A stretch of 64,000 bases of DNA, taken from Clostridium sp. OM02-18AC. GTDB taxonomy: Bacteria > Bacillota > Clostridia > Lachnospirales > Lachnospiraceae. Below the pieces are notes generated by a model. It ran no database searches. It had not been told where the DNA came from and was given only the letters and a program-made list of their open reading frames with translations. Shown here in pieces: positions 27,188-36,273 of this stretch (positions within the stretch are counted from its first letter, which is position 1; each line of letters begins with the position of its first letter). The stretch covers positions 62,001-126,000 of the forward strand of contig NZ_QULW01000002.1 of NCBI RefSeq assembly GCF_003481825.1, in the 5' to 3' direction. The position numbers and the translations under genes are program-made.

Positions 27188-28591
27188 TTGGCGAAAAAAA
27201 AGAAGAAATCCAATATCGTAAGATATCGCCGTACACATAATATCAATGTTGGAATGATCATTTTTGCGATTATCTTTATTTATTTGGTTTTCAGTGTTTA
27301 TACGTATTTAAAAAAAGAAAAGGTTCAATTTTACGAAGTTGTGGAAGGCAACATCGTAAACGACCGCCAGTATACCGGGATTATCCTCAGGGAGGAACGG
27401 GTGGAAAACACAGCTCAGGCAGGATATATTAATTATTACATCCGGGAAGGCAAACGGGCAGCCATTGGTACCCGGATCTATTCCATCGATGAAACCGGTA
27501 ATATGGCAGAACTGATGCAGGAAAATCCGGATGCAAACGTGGGACTGACGGATGCGAACTTAAGCGATGTCAAGCGGCAGCTTTCTTCTTTTTCCATGAG
27601 CTACAGCGACCAGAAGTTTGAAAATACCTATGATCTGCAGTATTCTTTGGAGGCGGCAGTGTTAGAATATGCAAACTTCAATGCGCTCGGCAATCTCGAC
27701 AGCATCATGCAGCAGGCGGGGGCTTCTTTCGTTCAGGTTACAGCTCCGGTATCCGGTGTGGTTTCTTATGCGGTAGATGGCTTTGAAAGCCTGACGGCAG
27801 ATCAGGTTACGGAAAGTATATTCGACCGTTCCGGGTATTCCAAGGCAATTACCAAGGCCGGTCAGCTGATTGAACAGTCAGCGCCGGTTTATAAGCTGAT
27901 CACATCCGATAACTGGAGCATCGTATTTCCGCTTACCGAGGAAGAAAAACAAGAATACAAAGATCAGACACAGCTTCATGTCACGTTTTCGTCAAATGAC
28001 CTGGACGCGGTTGGTAATTTCTCTGTCATTTCCGGTGCAGATGGCGCTTCCTACGGAAAACTGGATTTGAATCAGTATATGGTGCAGTTCGCGTCAGACC
28101 GTTATGTCACGTTTGAAGTAGATACCGAAAAGGCAGACGGACTGAAGATTCCGGTTACTGCGGTTGCTACAAAAGATTTTTACCTGATTCCGCTGGAATA
28201 TATGGTGCAGGGCGGCGATAGCAGTGATACCGGTTTCATGAAAGAAATTTATACGGAGAGCGGTACTGCAGCTGAGTTTGTGCCAACTACCATATATTAT
28301 GCAACAGATGAATACTATTACATTGAAATGGGAGAAGACGCGCCTTTGAAGGCTGGAGATTATGTAGTAAAACCGGATTCACAGGACCGTTATCAGGTGG
28401 GGCAGAGTGCTTCCCTTCAGGGTGTTTACAATATTAATAAGGGTTATGCCGTGTTTAAGCAGATTGAGATCATCAAATCCAACGATGAATATTACTCCAT
28501 TAAGAAGGGCACGAATTATGGCTTGTCCGTGTATGACCATATTGTGCTGGATGCGAATACGGTATACGAAGGTCAGCTGATCTATCAGTAA
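27188..28591 (+). CDS. HlyD-like membrane adaptor protein
   Basis: 467 residues from TTG 27188, with AGGAGG 9 bases upstream. A Lys-rich cytosolic N-terminus, one membrane segment (NVGMIIFAIIFIYLVFSVYTYL), then an extracellular region with two halves resembling the barrel-sandwich hybrid of HlyD-type adaptors (VTAPVSGVVSYAVDGFE is one half). No ABC transporter or outer-membrane partner is adjacent. Its place before ylmE and sepF, conserved in Lachnospiraceae as far as I recall, hints at a cell-envelope or division role. This is inference. Confidence 0.7.
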   Translation: MAKKKKKSNIVRYRRTHNINVGMIIFAIIFIYLVFSVYTYLKKEKVQFYEVVEGNIVNDRQYTGIILREERVENTAQAGYINYYIREGKRAAIGTRIYSIDETGNMAELMQENPDANVGLTDANLSDVKRQLSSFSMSYSDQKFENTYDLQYSLEAAVLEYANFNALGNLDSIMQQAGASFVQVTAPVSGVVSYAVDGFESLTADQVTESIFDRSGYSKAITKAGQLIEQSAPVYKLITSDNWSIVFPLTEEEKQEYKDQTQLHVTFSSNDLDAVGNFSVISGADGASYGKLDLNQYMVQFASDRYVTFEVDTEKADGLKIPVTAVATKDFYLIPLEYMVQGGDSSDTGFMKEIYTESGTAAEFVPTTIYYATDEYYYIEMGEDAPLKAGDYVVKPDSQDRYQVGQSASLQGVYNINKGYAVFKQIEIIKSNDEYYSIKKGTNYGLSVYDHIVLDANTVYEGQLIYQ

Positions 28592-28621
28592 CCGGTAATT
28601 ACAGAATTTGGAGGCAGAACA

Positions 28622-29308
28622 ATGAACACCATAAAAGAGCATTTAGAAGAAGTAAGAGAAAATATCAGAAAAGCATGTGAGAAAGCAGGCCGTTCCCCGG
28701 AAGAAGTAACCCTGATCGCGGTCAGCAAGACAAAGCCGCTGTTTATGCTGGAAGAGGCGTATGAGGCAGGCGCGCGTGATTTTGGTGAAAATAAAGTCCA
28801 GGAGATTTTGGAAAAGTGCCCATGTATGCCGGAAGATGCCCGTTTCCATATGATCGGTCATCTGCAGCGCAACAAAGTAAAACAGGTACTTCCGCATGCT
28901 GTTCTGATCCATTCCGTAGATTCCCTGCGTCTTGCAGAACAGATCGATCAGGAGGCAGAGAAACTTGGAATCACGGCAAATATTCTGCTGGAAGTGAATG
29001 TGGCAAAAGAGGAGAGCAAATTTGGCATGATGCCGGAAGAGGTTCCGGAAATGGTAGAGCAAATTGCGGCATTTTCCCATCTTCGGATTCAGGGGCTTAT
29101 GACGATTGCACCATTCGTGGAGGATCCGGAAAAAAATCGTCCGGTTTTTCGAAAATTATATCAATTATCTGTTGACATCAAAAAGAAAAACATTGATAAT
29201 GTTAACATGAGTGTCCTTTCAATGGGTATGACTGGGGATTACCAGGTAGCCGTAGAGGAAGGGGCAACCATGATAAGAGTCGGTACCGGAATATTTGGTG
29301 CCAGATAA
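28622..29308 (+). CDS. ylmE: YggS/YlmE family PLP homeostasis protein
   Basis: 228 residues. A single-domain PLP-binding barrel with the PLP lysine in LIAVSKTKP (about residue 37) and the C-terminal phosphate-binding block SMGMTGDYQVAVEEGATMIRVG. It has no known catalytic activity and helps PLP homeostasis. In Gram-positives it sits in the ylm division cluster before sepF, as here. Confidence 0.93.
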   Translation: MNTIKEHLEEVRENIRKACEKAGRSPEEVTLIAVSKTKPLFMLEEAYEAGARDFGENKVQEILEKCPCMPEDARFHMIGHLQRNKVKQVLPHAVLIHSVDSLRLAEQIDQEAEKLGITANILLEVNVAKEESKFGMMPEEVPEMVEQIAAFSHLRIQGLMTIAPFVEDPEKNRPVFRKLYQLSVDIKKKNIDNVNMSVLSMGMTGDYQVAVEEGATMIRVGTGIFGAR

Positions 29309-29328
29309 GATTGGAGAGAGAATAGGTT

Positions 29329-29832
29329 ATGAGCATTTTGAGCAAACTGATGGATACCATGCGTTTTAGTCCGGATGAGGACGAAGAATACTTTGGTCCT
29401 GATGAAGATTATGAGGCAGAAAAGCCTGCCAAAAGGGGGCGTTTCCCGGCACGTGATGATTCAGAAAGTTACGATGACGGGGGCGATGAAAAACCAAGAT
29501 TCTTCTCTCGCTCTTCCAAAGTAGTTCCGATGAAGCGCAGCATGGAAGTATCCATGGTGAAACCTACTTCCATCGAGGACGCAAGAGAAATTTGTGATTA
29601 TCTGCTGGCCGGTAAGGCGGTAGTTCTGAATATGGAAGGAATCCACACGGAGGTCGCACAGCGCATCATTGATTTTACATCAGGCGCAACCTACTCCATG
29701 AACGGAAATCTCCAGAAAATTTCCAGTTATATCTTTATTGCCACACCAGAATCTGTTGAACTTTCCGGAGATTTTCAGGAAATGATCGGGAATGGAACAC
29801 TGGACGTATCAGGATTGAACATCCGTTTATAA
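29329..29832 (+). CDS. sepF: Cell division protein SepF
   Basis: 167 residues. It anchors and bundles FtsZ. The N-terminal amphipathic membrane-binding helix (SILSKLMDTMRF) is followed by an acidic low-complexity linker and the SepF domain from about residue 80 (MVKPTSIEDAREICDYLLAGKAVVLNMEG; key residues GKAVVLN). It lies 20 bases after ylmE. Confidence 0.95.
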   Translation: MSILSKLMDTMRFSPDEDEEYFGPDEDYEAEKPAKRGRFPARDDSESYDDGGDEKPRFFSRSSKVVPMKRSMEVSMVKPTSIEDAREICDYLLAGKAVVLNMEGIHTEVAQRIIDFTSGATYSMNGNLQKISSYIFIATPESVELSGDFQEMIGNGTLDVSGLNIRL

Positions 29833-29917
29833 GAAGCAGGCGTAACTGTTTGGCAGGCCTGCACAGTTACAAGCAGACAAAGCAGGTTACATACCTTTTG
29901 AGAAGAAGGAACAGGGG

Positions 29918-29965
29918 TACAGACAATTTTCCGACGGACTGGAAGGAAAATTGTCTGTATTTCTT
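29918..29965 (+). terminator. Hairpin terminator after sepF
   Basis: A perfect 15-bp stem: TACAGACAATTTTCC (29918-29932) and GGAAAATTGTCTGTA (29945-29959), 12-base loop, followed by TTTCTTT. It lies in a 200-base gap before aroB that otherwise shows only a ribosome site. Confidence 0.7.
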
Positions 29966-30032
29966 TATGGCACAGCAGGAGGGTACCGGAGGTATCTTTT
30001 GCTGATTTCATTAGAAGAGGAGTACAGCTACC

Positions 30033-31151
30033 ATGAGTGATCGTATGACAGTACATCGGGATGGAAAACCCATTTATGATATTGTAATGGAAGAAAATTA
30101 TGACAAACTGGGGAAAGAAGTTGCTTCTCTTTCCGTTCAGGATCGAAGACTTTGTGTCGTAACAGACAGTACTGTGGCAGAGCTTTACAGTGAAACGGTG
30201 ATCCGTCAGCTGCAGCCGGTTTGCAAAGAAGTACATCTGTTTGTCTTTGAAGCAGGAGAGGCACATAAGAACCTGGATACCGTTCGGAGTTTATATGAAT
30301 TTCTGATCCAGAATCAGTATGACCGGAATGATATGCTGGTTGCGCTTGGCGGCGGAGTGGTGGGAGATCTCTGCGGATTTACGGCTGCCACCTATCTGCG
30401 TGGCATCCGTTTTATCCAGGTACCAACGACACTGCTTTCCCAGGTAGATTCCAGCATTGGCGGAAAAACGGGAGTAGATTTTGATGCTTATAAAAATATG
30501 GTAGGCGCTTTCCATATGCCGCAGCTTGTATACACAGCAGCTTCCAGTCTTCTGACACTGACGAAAGAGCAGTTTGCCTGCGGCATGGGCGAGGTGATCA
30601 AGCATGGACTGATCATGGACGCAGATTACTACGAGTGGCTGCAGGAGCATCGGGAAGAAATTCTTGCAAGAGATCTGTCCGTCTGCGAGCAGATGATCCT
30701 GATCAGCTGCCGGATCAAGCGCGATGTGGTAGAACAGGATCCGACAGAACAGGGAATTCGTGGAATCCTGAATTTCGGGCATACATTGGGGCATGCCATC
30801 GAGAAGCTGATGAACTTTCATCTGCTTCACGGACAGTGTGTAGCCCTGGGCAGCGTGGCGGCAGCTTATTTGTCTGCAAAACGTGGTGAGATCACCATGG
30901 ATGAGGCAGTACAGATCCGAAAGACGTTTGAAGCGTTTGACCTCCCGGTTTCTATCGGCGGTTTTGAACTTTCAGAAGATGAAATCATTGCTGCGACAAA
31001 GAACGATAAAAAAATGGATTCTGGAAAGATCAAATTTATCCTGCTTCACCGGATTGGCGAAGCATTTATTGACCGGACCGTGACAGATGTACAGATGAAA
31101 GAAAGCCTGGAGTGGCTGATGGGAGGAACCGATGAAAACGAAGGGATTTAA
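30033..31151 (+). CDS. aroB: 3-dehydroquinate synthase
   Basis: 372 residues. It makes 3-dehydroquinate from DAHP, step two of the shikimate pathway, using NAD and a divalent metal. GGGVVGDLCGF and VDSSIGGKTGVDF are the NAD and substrate contacts; HTLGHAIEK and HGQCVALG supply metal ligands. It overlaps lspA by 20 bases; no other shikimate gene is in the window. Confidence 0.96.
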   Translation: MSDRMTVHRDGKPIYDIVMEENYDKLGKEVASLSVQDRRLCVVTDSTVAELYSETVIRQLQPVCKEVHLFVFEAGEAHKNLDTVRSLYEFLIQNQYDRNDMLVALGGGVVGDLCGFTAATYLRGIRFIQVPTTLLSQVDSSIGGKTGVDFDAYKNMVGAFHMPQLVYTAASSLLTLTKEQFACGMGEVIKHGLIMDADYYEWLQEHREEILARDLSVCEQMILISCRIKRDVVEQDPTEQGIRGILNFGHTLGHAIEKLMNFHLLHGQCVALGSVAAAYLSAKRGEITMDEAVQIRKTFEAFDLPVSIGGFELSEDEIIAATKNDKKMDSGKIKFILLHRIGEAFIDRTVTDVQMKESLEWLMGGTDENEGI

Positions 31152-31653
31152 TTTGCTTTCCTGGGCGGCGTTAAGTCTGGCACTGGTACTTTTGGATCAG
31201 TATACCAAGCTTCTGGCAGTAGCACATTTAAAAGGAAAAACTCCGTTTGTGATCATGGATGGGGTTTTTGAGCTGCTTTATTCTGAAAATCGTGGTGCTG
31301 CATTCGGCATGCTGCAGGGCAGACAGGGCTTTTTCTTTTTGATCGGTGCGGTGGTTCTGGCAGCGGCGATTTATGTGATGTGGCGTATGCCGGGCTGGAG
31401 CAATCTGCGCTATACAGCGCTTCGTCTTTGCACGATCTTCATTACGGCCGGAGCACTTGGCAACATGGTAGACCGTACAACCCAGGGGTACGTTGTGGAT
31501 TTTTTATACTTTAAACTGATCGATTTCCCAATTTTTAATGTAGCAGATATTTACGTAACGACAGCTACGGCAGCGCTGCTGGTTTTCCTTTGCTTCTATT
31601 ATAAAGAGGAAGACCTTGTTATCTTTGAATGGAAGAAAGGGGAACGCCGTTGA
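31132..31653 (+). CDS. lspA: Lipoprotein signal peptidase
   Basis: 173 residues, four membrane segments. The aspartyl peptidase that cleaves prolipoprotein signal peptides. Conserved blocks: DQYTKLLA, ENRGAAFGML, and the catalytic aspartates in GNMVDR and FNVADIYV. It starts inside the end of aroB. Confidence 0.94.
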   Translation: MKTKGFNLLSWAALSLALVLLDQYTKLLAVAHLKGKTPFVIMDGVFELLYSENRGAAFGMLQGRQGFFFLIGAVVLAAAIYVMWRMPGWSNLRYTALRLCTIFITAGALGNMVDRTTQGYVVDFLYFKLIDFPIFNVADIYVTTATAALLVFLCFYYKEEDLVIFEWKKGERR

Positions 31654-32564
31654 CTTATGAATTGACTGTACAGAATGGTGCGGGACAGCGGATCGATAAA
31701 TATTTAAGCGAACAGCTGGCGGATCTGTCCCGTTCCTATCTGCAAAAGCTTTTAAAAGACGGGGGCGTGGAAGTGAACGGAAAACCGGTGAAAAGCAACT
31801 ATAAGCTTTCCGAAGACGATGCAATCCGCCTGGAAGTGCCGGAAGCAGTAGAGCCGGAAATAGAAGCAGAGGATATGGACCTGGATATCTTATATGAAGA
31901 TCAGGATATTATTCTGATCAATAAGCCGAAAGGAATGGTGGTCCATCCGGCAGCAGGTCATTATACCGGAACGCTGGTAAACGGTTTGATGCATCACTGC
32001 AAAGATGAACTTTCCGGAATCAATGGTGTGATGCGTCCCGGAATTGTCCACCGGATCGATATGGATACGACCGGTGTCCTGATCGTCTGCAAAAACGACA
32101 AAGCACACAATGCAATTGCCGAACAGCTGAAAGTTCATTCCATTACCCGGAAGTATTATGCGATTGTCCATGGTGTCATCAAGGAGGACGATGGTACGGT
32201 CAATGCGCCGATCGGACGTCACCCGGTTGATCGCAAGAAGATGAGCATCAACCAGAAAAACGGAAAAGAAGCTGTGACACATTACCATGTTCTGAAGCGG
32301 TTCAGGCGCTTTACATTTGTGGAATGTCAGTTGGAGACCGGACGTACCCATCAGATCCGGGTACATATGGCAAGCATTGGTCATCCGCTTTTGGGGGATC
32401 AGGTTTATGGACCTGCGAAAGTGCCGTTTTCCGGACTCCAGGGACAGACACTTCATGCGGGGGTGCTGGGAATTATCCATCCGGCTACGGGAGAATATAT
32501 GGAATTTCGGGCACCTCTCCCGGAATATTTTGAAAAGCTCCTGCGAAAGCTCGAGAAGGATTAG
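31650..32564 (+). CDS. RluA/RluD family pseudouridine synthase
   Basis: 304 residues from TTG 31650, which overlaps the lspA stop (TTGA) and has AAAGGGGA upstream; ATG 31629 is a possible longer start. An N-terminal S4 RNA-binding domain (RIDKYLSEQLADLSRSYLQ) is followed by the catalytic motif HRIDMDTTG, with the nucleophilic Asp. lspA-rluD pairing is common in Firmicutes. Likely target is 23S rRNA (RluD-like), but paralogues cannot be told apart here. Confidence 0.9.
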   Translation: MTYELTVQNGAGQRIDKYLSEQLADLSRSYLQKLLKDGGVEVNGKPVKSNYKLSEDDAIRLEVPEAVEPEIEAEDMDLDILYEDQDIILINKPKGMVVHPAAGHYTGTLVNGLMHHCKDELSGINGVMRPGIVHRIDMDTTGVLIVCKNDKAHNAIAEQLKVHSITRKYYAIVHGVIKEDDGTVNAPIGRHPVDRKKMSINQKNGKEAVTHYHVLKRFRRFTFVECQLETGRTHQIRVHMASIGHPLLGDQVYGPAKVPFSGLQGQTLHAGVLGIIHPATGEYMEFRAPLPEYFEKLLRKLEKD

Positions 32565-32710
32565 TTCAGATTACCAGAGGTCTTAAAAATATTCTGAAAA
32601 TATACAAAATGAGCTAAAATGTTACTATACTATTTGCGCTTTTTGTGCTATAATCTAATTAATAAAAGAATTTGAATTACACCATGTGTATGCTGAAAGG
32701 AGAAGATCGT

Positions 32711-33352
32711 ATGAGAGGAAATCTTGTTATTACAATTGGACGTCAGTGTGGAAGCGGCGGTAAGATGATCGGTCAGAAAATTGCTGAAAAGCTTGGTGTA
32801 AAGTGTTACGATAAAGAACTTCTTACCAGGGCAGCAAAGGAAAGCGGCTTATGCGAAGAACTGTTTGAGACACATGACGAAAAGCCGACCAGCAGCTTTT
32901 TGTATTCTCTGGTCATGGATACTTATTCTCTCGGTTATACCACATCCGCATATATGGATATGCCGATCAACCACAAAATTTTCCTGGCACAGTTTGATAC
33001 CATTAAAAAACTGGCAAAGGAAGAATCCTGTGTGATCGTAGGACGTTGTGCAGACTATGCGCTGGCAGATTATCCGAATACCGTGTCGATTTTCATTACC
33101 GGCAACGATGAAAATAAGCTGCAGAGCATCAAGGACCTGTACCATGTAGATGATGCAAAAGCGAAAGACATCATGGTAAAGACGGATAAAAAGCGTTCCA
33201 GCTATTACAATTATTACTCCAGCAAAAAGTGGGGCGATTCCAGGAGCTACGATATGTGCATCAACAGTTCCGTGCTTGGACCGGATGCTACCGCTGACAT
33301 GATCATTGCTTTTGCAAAGGCAAAGGAAGCGCAGAACAAAGAAAACGCATAA
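32711..33352 (+). CDS. Cytidylate kinase-like family protein
   Basis: 213 residues from ATG 32711, with AAAGGAGAAG upstream. P-loop ITIGRQCGSGGKMIGQKIAEKLG at the N-terminus (key residues GxxxSGG-K). This belongs to the cytidylate-kinase-like group common in Clostridia, distinct from the true Cmk; the substrate is unproven. It is preceded by an AT-rich 146-base gap with a TATAAT at 32649-32654 but no good -35 box. Confidence 0.85.
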   Translation: MRGNLVITIGRQCGSGGKMIGQKIAEKLGVKCYDKELLTRAAKESGLCEELFETHDEKPTSSFLYSLVMDTYSLGYTTSAYMDMPINHKIFLAQFDTIKKLAKEESCVIVGRCADYALADYPNTVSIFITGNDENKLQSIKDLYHVDDAKAKDIMVKTDKKRSSYYNYYSSKKWGDSRSYDMCINSSVLGPDATADMIIAFAKAKEAQNKENA

Positions 33353-33458
33353 ATTGTAACAGATGTAAAAGAAAATTAATACTTTTTTCACATCTATCGC
33401 TTAAAATATCAGGCAAGGTATGATATACTGAAAAGTAGCTTAAATGAGGAGAAATACC

Positions 33459-35108
33459 ATGTCTGAAGAAAAGAAAGACTATACCCAGATTCTAAAAAGA
33501 GCCAGAAGGCGCAGAAAGAGAGCGAAGTACCTGCATTACGCAGGCATCGGAGTCATCCTGCTCCTTCTGGCTTTGTGTGTCGTAATGTTTGCAAAAAAAG
33601 GAAGTTTCCCTGTCCTTTCCGGAAACTCCGGGAAAGCGGAAGCTGGTGCCACTGCGTCCAATGCGCAGGAAGAGATATCCGGTGCCGAAGAGGCAGAAGC
33701 ACTTTCCATAGACACAGAAGGGCAGGCTGACCAGGAAGACCTGGCGGCAAAACAGGCAGTTGTGGATTCGTATCAGAATCTTGGTCTGGTGCAGGTATCC
33801 GGATATTTGAATGTCCGGGAAACGCCGGGATCAGATGGCAATATCATTGGAAAGCTGGAGCAGAACAGTGCCTGTGAAATCTTAGGCACGGAGGGGGACT
33901 GGGACCATATTACGTCTGGCGGAATAGAAGGTTACATTCATAACCAGTATGTGATCAGTGGCGATGAGGCCCGCTCGCAGGCGCTTTCCTATGTTACAAA
34001 GATGGCAATTATCCAGGCGGATAAACTGAATATCCGCCAGGAACCGGTGCTGGATCCGGCAAATGTGGTGGGACAGGCACTGATGAATGAACGTTATCCG
34101 GTGGAGGATGAGCAAAACGGCTGGGTGAAGATTGACGAGGGTTATATTTCTACAGAGTTTGTGACGGTAGAATTTGCCTTAAATGAAGCCAGAAAGCTTG
34201 ACCTGAAGACCATGGCGTTAAACCAGTATGATAATCTGGTCATTTCGAAGGTGAACAACTACCTGAATATCCGCAAGGAACCAAGTACGGATTCTTCAGC
34301 GAATATCATCGGTAAGTTCCCGAGCAAGGCTGCAGGAGAAATCCTGGAGACAGTGGATGGCTGGTACAAGATCAAGTCTGGCTCCATCACTGGCTATATT
34401 ACAGCAGATCCGCAGTATGTGGCAGTTGGCCAGGAGGCAAAAGATCTGGCAGTCGGGGCAGCTTCCCTGATGGCAATCGTAACCACCGACCGTTTAAATG
34501 TCCGGGCAGAGCCGAACACGGATGCGAAGATCTGGACCCAGATTTCCAAGGAAGAGCGCTACAATGTAGTTTCCCAGCTGGACGGCTGGGTCGAGATCGA
34601 GCTGGACACCGGTGATGGTGACGGCGGCGAGTCAGCCGATAATGCGTATATTTCCACACGCGATAATAACGTCGAGGTGCGTTATGCGTTAAACGAAGCG
34701 ATCAAATTCTCACCGCTTGAGGAAAAAGCAAACCAGTCTGCATCCCTGCGCAGCCAGGTAGTCAACTATGCGCTGCAATTTGTGGGCGGACGGTACGTCT
34801 GGGGCGGCAATGACCCGCATACCGGTGCAGACTGTTCTGGATTTGTGAGGTATGTGCTGAGCCATGTGGCGGGGGTTGGTCTTCCAAGAACCTCCAGAGA
34901 ACAGGCAAAAGCCGGCCGTTCCATAAAATCCAGTGAAATGCGCCCGGGAGACCTGATCTTCTATACCAACAGCAAAGGAACGGTCAACCATGTAGCCATG
35001 TATATTGGAAACGGCCAGATTGTCCATGCGGCAAGCCGCAGGAGTGGAATCAAGATTTCTACCTGGAATTACCGCACACCGAAGACCATCCGGTCTTTCC
35101 TGGATTAA
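33459..35108 (+). CDS. Secreted SH3-domain NlpC/P60 peptidoglycan hydrolase
   Basis: 549 residues from ATG 33459, with GAGGAGA upstream. A basic N-terminus and one membrane segment (about residues 25-45) are followed by an acidic linker, then four SH3b-like repeats (LNVRETPGSDGNIIGKL, LNIRQEPVLDP, LNIRKEPSTDSSANIIGKF, LNVRAEPNTDAKIW). The C-terminal NlpC/P60 domain carries the catalytic Cys in GADCSGFVRYVL, with His residues in VNHVAMYIGNGQIVHAA. It probably cleaves D-Glu-diaminopimelate bonds in the cell wall. Confidence 0.92.
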   Translation: MSEEKKDYTQILKRARRRRKRAKYLHYAGIGVILLLLALCVVMFAKKGSFPVLSGNSGKAEAGATASNAQEEISGAEEAEALSIDTEGQADQEDLAAKQAVVDSYQNLGLVQVSGYLNVRETPGSDGNIIGKLEQNSACEILGTEGDWDHITSGGIEGYIHNQYVISGDEARSQALSYVTKMAIIQADKLNIRQEPVLDPANVVGQALMNERYPVEDEQNGWVKIDEGYISTEFVTVEFALNEARKLDLKTMALNQYDNLVISKVNNYLNIRKEPSTDSSANIIGKFPSKAAGEILETVDGWYKIKSGSITGYITADPQYVAVGQEAKDLAVGAASLMAIVTTDRLNVRAEPNTDAKIWTQISKEERYNVVSQLDGWVEIELDTGDGDGGESADNAYISTRDNNVEVRYALNEAIKFSPLEEKANQSASLRSQVVNYALQFVGGRYVWGGNDPHTGADCSGFVRYVLSHVAGVGLPRTSREQAKAGRSIKSSEMRPGDLIFYTNSKGTVNHVAMYIGNGQIVHAASRRSGIKISTWNYRTPKTIRSFLD

Positions 35109-35111
35109 AAG

Positions 35112-35161
35112 AAAAAGAATTCTTCCCAATGGCAGGATGCTGTGGGAAGAATTCTTTTTTT
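35112..35161. terminator. Terminator between NlpC/P60 and LysR genes
   Basis: AAAGAATTCTTCCCA (35114-35128) and TGGGAAGAATTCTTT (35143-35157) form a perfect 15-bp stem with T-runs on both strands. It can serve both convergent genes. Confidence 0.85.
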
Positions 35162-35173
35162 GAACTAAAAAAA

Positions 35174-36109
35174 TCACTTGGTATCAGAAAACACAGTCCC
35201 ATGCAGGAACGGCTTTTCTGCTTCGGTCAGGATATGGATGAAATCACGCATATATTTTGTGAGATATAGGTCTTTTCTGTGACAGAGATAAAAGCTTCGC
35301 TGGTTCTCAATTCCCTTGATCGGGTAAACTGAACAGTATGGATAAAGCTCCGGTGACATTTCAATATAGTTGATCGGACAGATCATGACGGCATCACAGG
35401 CGATGGCGGTCCGCTTGCCAACTTCAATGTTTGTAGTCTGCAGCAGGATGTCTGGCTGCATATCGTATGTGGCAAAGAGCTGCTTTTGCACTGTGTTCAC
35501 GTTATGCCCGGGACGGCTGGAAATGAATTTTTCATTTTTTGCCTCGCTGATCTCGATCGGGGTCCCGGAAGGAATCCGCTTAGCAAGATCGGTATTACGG
35601 CTGGTCAAAAGGACCAGATCCTCATCTTCGATCAAGACATAATTTAATTCTTCATGCTTGGGATAGGTGGTCAGGCAGGCCAGATCGATGGAACCCTCCA
35701 GCAGCATGGATTCTGTGATGGAGGAACCGTGTTCTTGCAGATCAATGTCGACGAACGGATATTTTTTCATAAACCGGGGAAGCACATAGGGAAGCACTTG
35801 CATGGCACGCTGGACCGGAATTCCGAGCTTCAGACAGCCGTGATCTTCATGGTTGATCTCGTCGATCTCTTTTTGGAGGTTGTTGTTGATCGTAAGGATC
35901 TGTTTGGCGGCCTCGATGTACTTCTCACCTGCGTAGGTCAGCGTGATCGGATCGGTGGAGCGGTTGAAGATGGCAGTGCCGAGATTGGTTTCCACCAGCT
36001 TGATCATCTGGCTTAATGAGGGCTGGGAAATATATAGCTTTTTAGCAGCTGCCGTGATGCTTCCCTCCTGCATGACGGTCAGCATATACTGTGCATGTTT
36101 GATATTCAT
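35174..36109 (-). CDS. LysR-family regulator of the citrate locus
   Basis: 311 residues. The N-terminal winged helix is typical (QYMLTVMQEGSITAAAKKLYISQPSLSQMIK), followed by a periplasmic-binding-like effector domain. It is transcribed away from the first citF across a 164-base gap, the classic LysR arrangement, so it probably controls citF and perhaps the citDEF copies downstream. The effector is likely citrate or a related acid; this is inference from position. Confidence 0.88.
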   Translation of the reverse strand: MNIKHAQYMLTVMQEGSITAAAKKLYISQPSLSQMIKLVETNLGTAIFNRSTDPITLTYAGEKYIEAAKQILTINNNLQKEIDEINHEDHGCLKLGIPVQRAMQVLPYVLPRFMKKYPFVDIDLQEHGSSITESMLLEGSIDLACLTTYPKHEELNYVLIEDEDLVLLTSRNTDLAKRIPSGTPIEISEAKNEKFISSRPGHNVNTVQKQLFATYDMQPDILLQTTNIEVGKRTAIACDAVMICPINYIEMSPELYPYCSVYPIKGIENQRSFYLCHRKDLYLTKYMRDFIHILTEAEKPFLHGTVFSDTK

Positions 36110-36162
36110 GTAATACCTCTTTTATAATAAAAATATTATAAAACCCATAACAAAATTTGTAG

Positions 36163-36191
36163 TTGTACGGAAACTAGGTTTATGATACCAT
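36163..36191 (+). promoter_or_regulatory. Probable promoter for the lone citF
   Basis: TTGTAC (36163-36168), 17-base spacer, TACCAT (36186-36191), in the divergent LysR-citF gap where a LysR site is expected. Confidence 0.45.
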
Positions 36192-36273
36192 AAAAATAGT
36201 GAATATTCAACGAGAAATCATAAGGGACAAAATCCTGTTTCGGTTGAATTGCACAATGAAAGGAGGAACGCGC

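Noticed and set aside
32633..32654. TATAAT before the cytidylate-kinase-like gene
   Set aside because: A perfect -10 box at 32649 but no acceptable -35 box at 16-18 bases, so not listed as a promoter.
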